From Brassica napus (Eukaryota > Streptophyta > Magnoliopsida > Brassicales > Brassicaceae): a stretch of DNA of 64,000 bases. This document shows positions 59,301 to 64,000 of this stretch, piece by piece. Each line of letters opens with the position of its first letter. The stretch's first letter is position 1. The stretch is taken from contig NC_063439.1 of assembly GCF_020379485.1 (NCBI RefSeq), positions 19,902,098 through 19,966,097 on the forward strand, read 5' to 3'. The notes under the pieces are model-generated. The model was not told where the DNA came from. It ran no database searches and saw only the letters and a list, made by a program, of their open reading frames with translations. Position numbers and translations under genes: made by a program.

Positions 59301-60829
59301 GGATTCCCACTATTTTTAATATATCATTATAACATTTGAAATGGTATTAAACGTATAAACATAAAATAGAACAGGTTTACATATTTACTTGAAAGTTGGA
59401 AGTAGACTTGTTACTTTTTTACATAATAAGTTTTCTTTGTCTGAAGACTCAACTTTAAATGGGTCTTTGAATTGGTCGTCACCGTGTCTTTCAAGGTGAG
59501 TATGCATCCACTAAACCCAACTTAATTACACTTTTCATATCAATATTAAATTCCATTAAACGTTTTTAACAATAATATATACAACATATATATCGACGAT
59601 TCAATTAGATTGTTCATATAATGGACTCCATATTATCTACTAATTATGGTATGCAGCATGCTGAGTTTGTTTTGAGACGACATCAATCCTTCTGTAACCT
59701 CAGACTACTTAAAGATACATAGCGGTTTTTTTCATTTAGAGAATATTATTTACTATGCATTTGTATCTTGCAAAATAATCCAAGGCTATCGCGCAAATAA
59801 AACTAAGATGTATGGGACCATGTTGATGTAGACTTAGGTACTGATGTTAATAGCCAATACAGACTTAGGAAAATTTGTTCTTCCCTTCAATCCAATTCAT
59901 ATACAGCTGTATATATCTACAATTTTAAATGTTATCTTATGTAATCTATTAGGAGGGATGAAATATCTTACTGGAGATTTATATGTGAAAACTCGAAGGT
60001 GTATCTGATTTTGGTCAATTCTATTTAATGGTCATCTCCTACATTCATGATCACGCCTTGTTACATTGTATTATACGAATTCCCAAACTCACTAAATTAT
60101 CTGAGAAATTTTGATTTTAATAGCTTGTTGTTTGACGGTATTATAATGCGTTAAACATATAACAAGTTGATAAACTATTAATTAGTCGTCTAGGTCTAGA
60201 GTATGTATTGTAAAAAATATCAAATAAAATGGACACAAATATAAAGATTGAGAGCAACATTATTGCCTTTGACTAACGAATAAATATCTTTCGTACATAT
60301 TACGTAACGAGACCTAAGCATAATAACTTCACGGGCCTGGTTGATGTGGCCCATTAAGAAGGAAACGATTTATAGGCCTGTGTTTTAATCTGAGAATTGT
60401 TAAAAGGCCTCATGCTAAAAATAGTTTATATGTGTGTGTGGTGTCCAAGCCTGGCCCAAGTCACAGAGTCTAATGTGTCTTGTCGTTATTACTGAAATTA
60501 GTTTAATTACCTGAAGTCTGTAAAGAATCATAATTAATCAAAGACTAATAAAATAAGCGTGAAGGACAAAAGCACTATGGGTCCCATTGTCTTGTCTCAA
60601 CCCGCATTATTTGTACTCGCACTGCTAATCTGATCTACTGTTTACTTTTGCATTTGTTGTAATAATTTATCAGGATTATTATTGTGTGTTTTTACTAATC
60701 ACTAGTATTTAATTAGCCACACATTTTGAAGTACCTGAGATATTAAATATTTTTCTTTTCTCTCCTCCCCCGAAATTCCGTTTTCGTTCAATTTAAAATT
60801 TGGCATAGAAAAGTAAATTTTGTTTCTAA
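56346..60829. other. Gene-poor intergenic region
   Basis: Very AT-rich to about 57300, then mixed. A 167-bp tandem duplication lies at 59003-59311. GGCCCA/TGGGCC-type motifs occur near 60335-60460. No gene, RNA or other bounded element could be supported. Confidence 0.5.
59003..59311. repeat. Diverged tandem duplication, period ~167 bp
   Basis: CACATTGGCATGAGAA occurs at 59024 and 59191, each followed by CTGCCACC, CTTTTAATGG, AAACAACAT and TTTTACGTTG-TATTTGGAT in the same order. Confidence 0.85.
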
Positions 60830-61079
60830 CATCACCAATCCCACTCTATTTTTTTTCTAAAATAAAATTTAAAATAAAAATGCTCTAATATTACTATATT
60901 TTATATTCTATAATAGTATAAATCTATTTTTTACTCTATATATAAAATATTTATTTTTATTTTTTGTTCATCACTCTATTTTTCATTTTAAAATAGAATA
61001 TCATTGGAGAAACATCCAAATATATTATAGAATTACTCTATTTTAAAAGAAAAAATAGAGTAAACTATTGAAAATGGTC
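60830..61079. mobile_element. Short Tourist-like MITE
   Basis: TAA at 60827-60829 and 61080-61082. The left end CATCACCAATCCCACTCTAT and inverted right end GACCATTTTCAATAGTTTAC share spaced identity, and the interior has ACTCTATTTTT inverted motifs. 250 bp. Confidence 0.65.
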
Positions 61080-61082
61080 TAA

Positions 61083-62100
61083 GTAAATCAGACATTTTTA
61101 TATTAAATTCTGTATTTTAGATGTTTATCTTGTTTGAGATATATTTCTAGCATAAAAACTGTGAGAACACAATTTATTTTGGTAACATAACAAATAGGTA
61201 AATTTCGTAGGATGTTTTAATAATTTGTTTCCTTTGTTTATTGAAAAATTGGCTAATTATGCCATATTGAAAAAAATATATTTGTATCCTTGTACCTTTT
61301 AATCCACTTTTTCGTTTCAATATACCTTTGTTTTTATAAATACAAAATTAACATTGTAGTTAACAAATAACATAATTTTACTAACCTTAAATGTTAATAT
61401 CATTTCTATTTTCTATTTTTCCTTTTCAATATGCTTTTGTTTTTATATATACAAAATTAACATTGTAGTTAACGAATAACATAATTTTATTAACCTTAAA
61501 TGTTTATACTTTAAATGTCATTCGTTTACTCCGCTTCTTTACAATAAGTCCTTTCATGAAAAAAGTAAATTATGGTGATTTTCTAATGTTTTCACCTACA
61601 TTTAGATCAGTAGAATTTTACATATAATAGTTATAAAATGCAAAAGAAATTTGTAGAATTCTAGTCAAATGGTAATGGTTTAGTATTTTATTTGAAGACG
61701 AATGGTATTGCAATATTAAAGACTAGAACTTTGCAAAGTTTTTTTTGTTGGTATAAACTTTTTGACTGTGCATAAGGGTTTTTTCTTACTTTCTCGTCGT
61801 GCATAAAGATTATTTCTGGAGATGTTTATGGTCTTTTAATTCGATTAGTTTGCAATAAAAACTAATTTTTCTTTTATAAAAGAGAGGGGTATTGAAATAC
61901 ATAGTGGTACGGGAGAGTGATGATTAAAAACAGTCAGAGAAACTCATGATGGACGGACACAGGCCTCCTTCCATAAAATCCAACGGCCATATCTTTTGCT
62001 TCCCATGCGTGTTTCCACTCCTCCATTTTCACCGCCTCTTCTTTTATTATTATGCCCCCTTCCCCAATCCCTTTTTACCTTCTTTTTATTCTTTTATTTA
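61083..62100. other. Intergenic with a 109-bp tandem duplication
   Basis: Apart from the duplication at 61314-61503, nothing is recognised. 61900-62060 is less AT-rich (TCCAACGGCCATATC, CTCCATTTTCACCGCC) but has no gene. Confidence 0.4.
61314..61503. repeat. Tandem duplication, period ~109 bp
   Basis: ATACAAAATTAACATTGTAG and the following GTTAACRAATAACATAATTT plus TTAACCTTAAATGTT occur twice with few differences. Confidence 0.88.
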
Positions 62101-62966
62101 TCAATACTATTAAAAAACAAATTCTGAAAAAATCTATTTATGTAAGATTGTTAAACCCTTTCATTAGAATTAATTTTTATTTTGATATTATCTTATATAT
62201 TTATAACACTTTATTACTCAATAACATTATACTATATGTTTATCCGATTTTTACTCTTTTGATGAGTTAACCACTATAACAACCACATATGTTTTTATCT
62301 TTAGTTTAAGAGTCTATTAATTTAAAAGCACGATTGCAACCGTATATGTTACAACCGTATATGTTGCAATATAATAGATATATTCTCTTATACATTATTC
62401 CTTCTCTATTCTAACATATATTATATTTTTCTTAACTCTTTGTTAACAAAATCTATAAACAATATATTTTCAACTTCCCATAACCTCCTCACCAGTATAT
62501 TCCCGCATTGCAAGGTATTTAAATGAGTATATCACACATAATCCTTTTTAAAATATGTTGCATGCAATTTATTAATTTAAAATTACGTTTTTATTACATT
62601 ACTAATATAATGAAACTCTTTGATTAAAAAAATATTATTGCATTCTATCTAAGAAACAATAAATGATTTTTTATTGATATTCAATATAGCGATTGATTTT
62701 ATAATTTATGAAAAATTGCATATAGAGTTATTAATCAGAATAACATTAAATTCGCTTAAGCCTATTAATAAAATTAATATTATACATGCAGGATAATATT
62801 ATGCATTCCAGTATATCCTTTATAAATGACACATGCATAATAATATTAAATTCACTTAGACCTATTAATAAAATTAATAATATTCATAGGTCTATTTTAG
62901 CTATCATAAACTTAATTTTATTAATAGATCTAAACTCATTGTATGCTTCTAAATATAAAAAATAAA
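62101..62966 (+). mobile_element. Helitron copy with 5' end only
   Basis: TCAATACTATTAAAAAACAA starts at 62101 after a host A and aligns with the next copy at 62967 for about 110 bp (AAAAAATCTATTTATG, TTTCATTAGA). No hairpin-CTAG end before 62967; it may be truncated or continue past the second copy. Confidence 0.5.
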
Positions 62967-63940
62967 TCTATACTATTAAAGTGAAAAAATTCTTTAAAAA
63001 TCTATTTAAGCAAAGTTGTTGGACCATTTCATTAGACTTAACTATTTTTCTGGTATTTTCTTATATTTCTCTAACTATATAAATACTTTACATAATTTAA
63101 ATGAACTCATTTATTATTCTCCCATAATCTATCATGTAATTACCTTGCAATGGATCCTCATGAATATATGACAGATTATTCAAACATGTTTACACATGAA
63201 ATGATCATTACCATATATAGTTCCATTGATAATATAAAACTTTCAATGGTTTAGTTATGTTTAATATATGTTGTAATGGAGAATCTCTGGTGTATAACAA
63301 TTTTTTTTCATTTTTACGTGAATTGGTAACTAAAAGTCTCAATGTCAACTATTCAACTATGAACATTAATTTAATTAATTACATGCAATCAATTATTAAG
63401 ATCTGATCTTATATTCAACTATGAAACATTAATTTAATTAATTACATGCATTCAATTATTAAGATTTGATTTTACATTCTTATATATGAACTAAATGATT
63501 AATCTTAGTAAAAAAAAATATTCGTTAAAATAGAACATGTTTATTTACATTACAAATTCTAAGAATGCATATGATATGTTTTATTGAATTTTCTCAAATG
63601 TAAAATATTTTGCGCTTTAAATCGGGTAGTTTAGGTTGTTTGGAAAAAAATATAGGATTTTTAATTCAACGTTTGTAGGTATGTAATTTGTATTTTAAAA
63701 ATTTTATTACTCATTTGGTTCTCAGTTTGATTTCTATTTTTTGGATTCCAAAGATATAGGATATGCTCTATTATTTATGAAATTCAGCTTAATTTTTGTT
63801 TTTTTTCAATTTGGTACAGTTTAGTACACCCGAATAAATGTACGCAAACTCATACATTGTCTTATATAGAAATTATATATGAAAAAGTTATTTAATTTCA
63901 AAAATAAAACTGCGCTTAAAAAACGCGGATCAAAATTTAG
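62967..63940 (+). mobile_element. Helitron, decayed 3' end
   Basis: The 5' end TCTATACTATTAAAGTG at 62967 follows a host A. The candidate 3' end is a decayed hairpin CTGCGC...GCGGATCAAAATTTAG at 63910-63940, where the usual CTAG reads TTAG. 974 bp, non-coding. Confidence 0.6.
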
Positions 63941-64000
63941 ATTACTTTTAAACATATAATTCACCATAGTCAACCACAATCAAAATTTCCGTCTTTGTAG

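Overview
This window is plant nuclear DNA from a Brassicaceae genome, most likely a Brassica or close relative. It holds intron-rich genes, a nuclear tRNA-Asn, and AT-rich intergenic space packed with plant transposon families. From memory (no search run), the genes follow the order of the distal end of Arabidopsis chromosome 5: a decayed L-type lectin receptor kinase (At5g65600-like), an organellar oligopeptidase (OOP, At5g65620), a BET-type bromodomain protein (GTE7, At5g65630), a bHLH factor (BHLH093/NFL, At5g65640), and a small proline-rich single-pass membrane protein (At5g65660-like). The paralogous Arabidopsis segment (At5g10530-At5g10570) has a similar order. The long organelle-targeting leader on the peptidase and the At5g65660-like gene favour the first assignment.

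Layout: 0.35-1.64 kb is a lectin-kinase pseudogene on the minus strand, split by a hAT-type element with a perfect 8-bp target duplication. 2.0-2.4 kb is a small plant protein gene (minus). 2.96-3.04 kb is tRNA-Asn (minus). 3.37-7.33 kb is OOP with 17 exons (plus), including one GC-AG intron. 7.70-9.56 kb is GTE7 with 3 exons (minus), convergent with OOP. From 9.6 to 39.8 kb there is no intact host gene. That stretch holds a complete non-autonomous Helitron (11.07-12.41), three in-phase exon-like segments (13.12-13.42), a defective Copia retrotransposon nested inside a ~150-bp hAT MITE (13.69-19.30), a glycine-rich-protein relic split by a ~207-bp tandem array (20.4-21.6), several Tourist-like MITEs, another Helitron end with internal tandem repeats, a dense nest of inverted-repeat elements and LINE fragments (27.4-33.4), and a CACTA MITE (36.9-37.3). 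39.92-41.77 kb is BHLH093 with 4 exons (plus). 42.8-46.1 kb has a Helitron, a SINE-like piece and a Stowaway MITE. 49.05-52.10 kb is the At5g65660-like gene (minus); its 2.6-kb intron holds a tRNA-type SINE with a 13-bp target duplication and a Helitron 3' end. 52.1-64.0 kb has no gene I can support; it carries MITEs, a 1.45-kb poly(A) retroposon, tandem duplications and Helitron ends.

The host genes are unrelated in function: organellar peptide disposal, acetylated-histone reading, transcription control of flowering or stomata, and a membrane protein of unknown role. They share a locus only through ancestral gene order. I found no multi-gene system that looks new. What stands out is the nested and inverted-repeat transposon structure, an unusual splice site, and a possible uncharacterised gene remnant. 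Exons were joined by hand using reading frame, GT/GC-AG rules and remembered family sequences; none was tested against transcripts.
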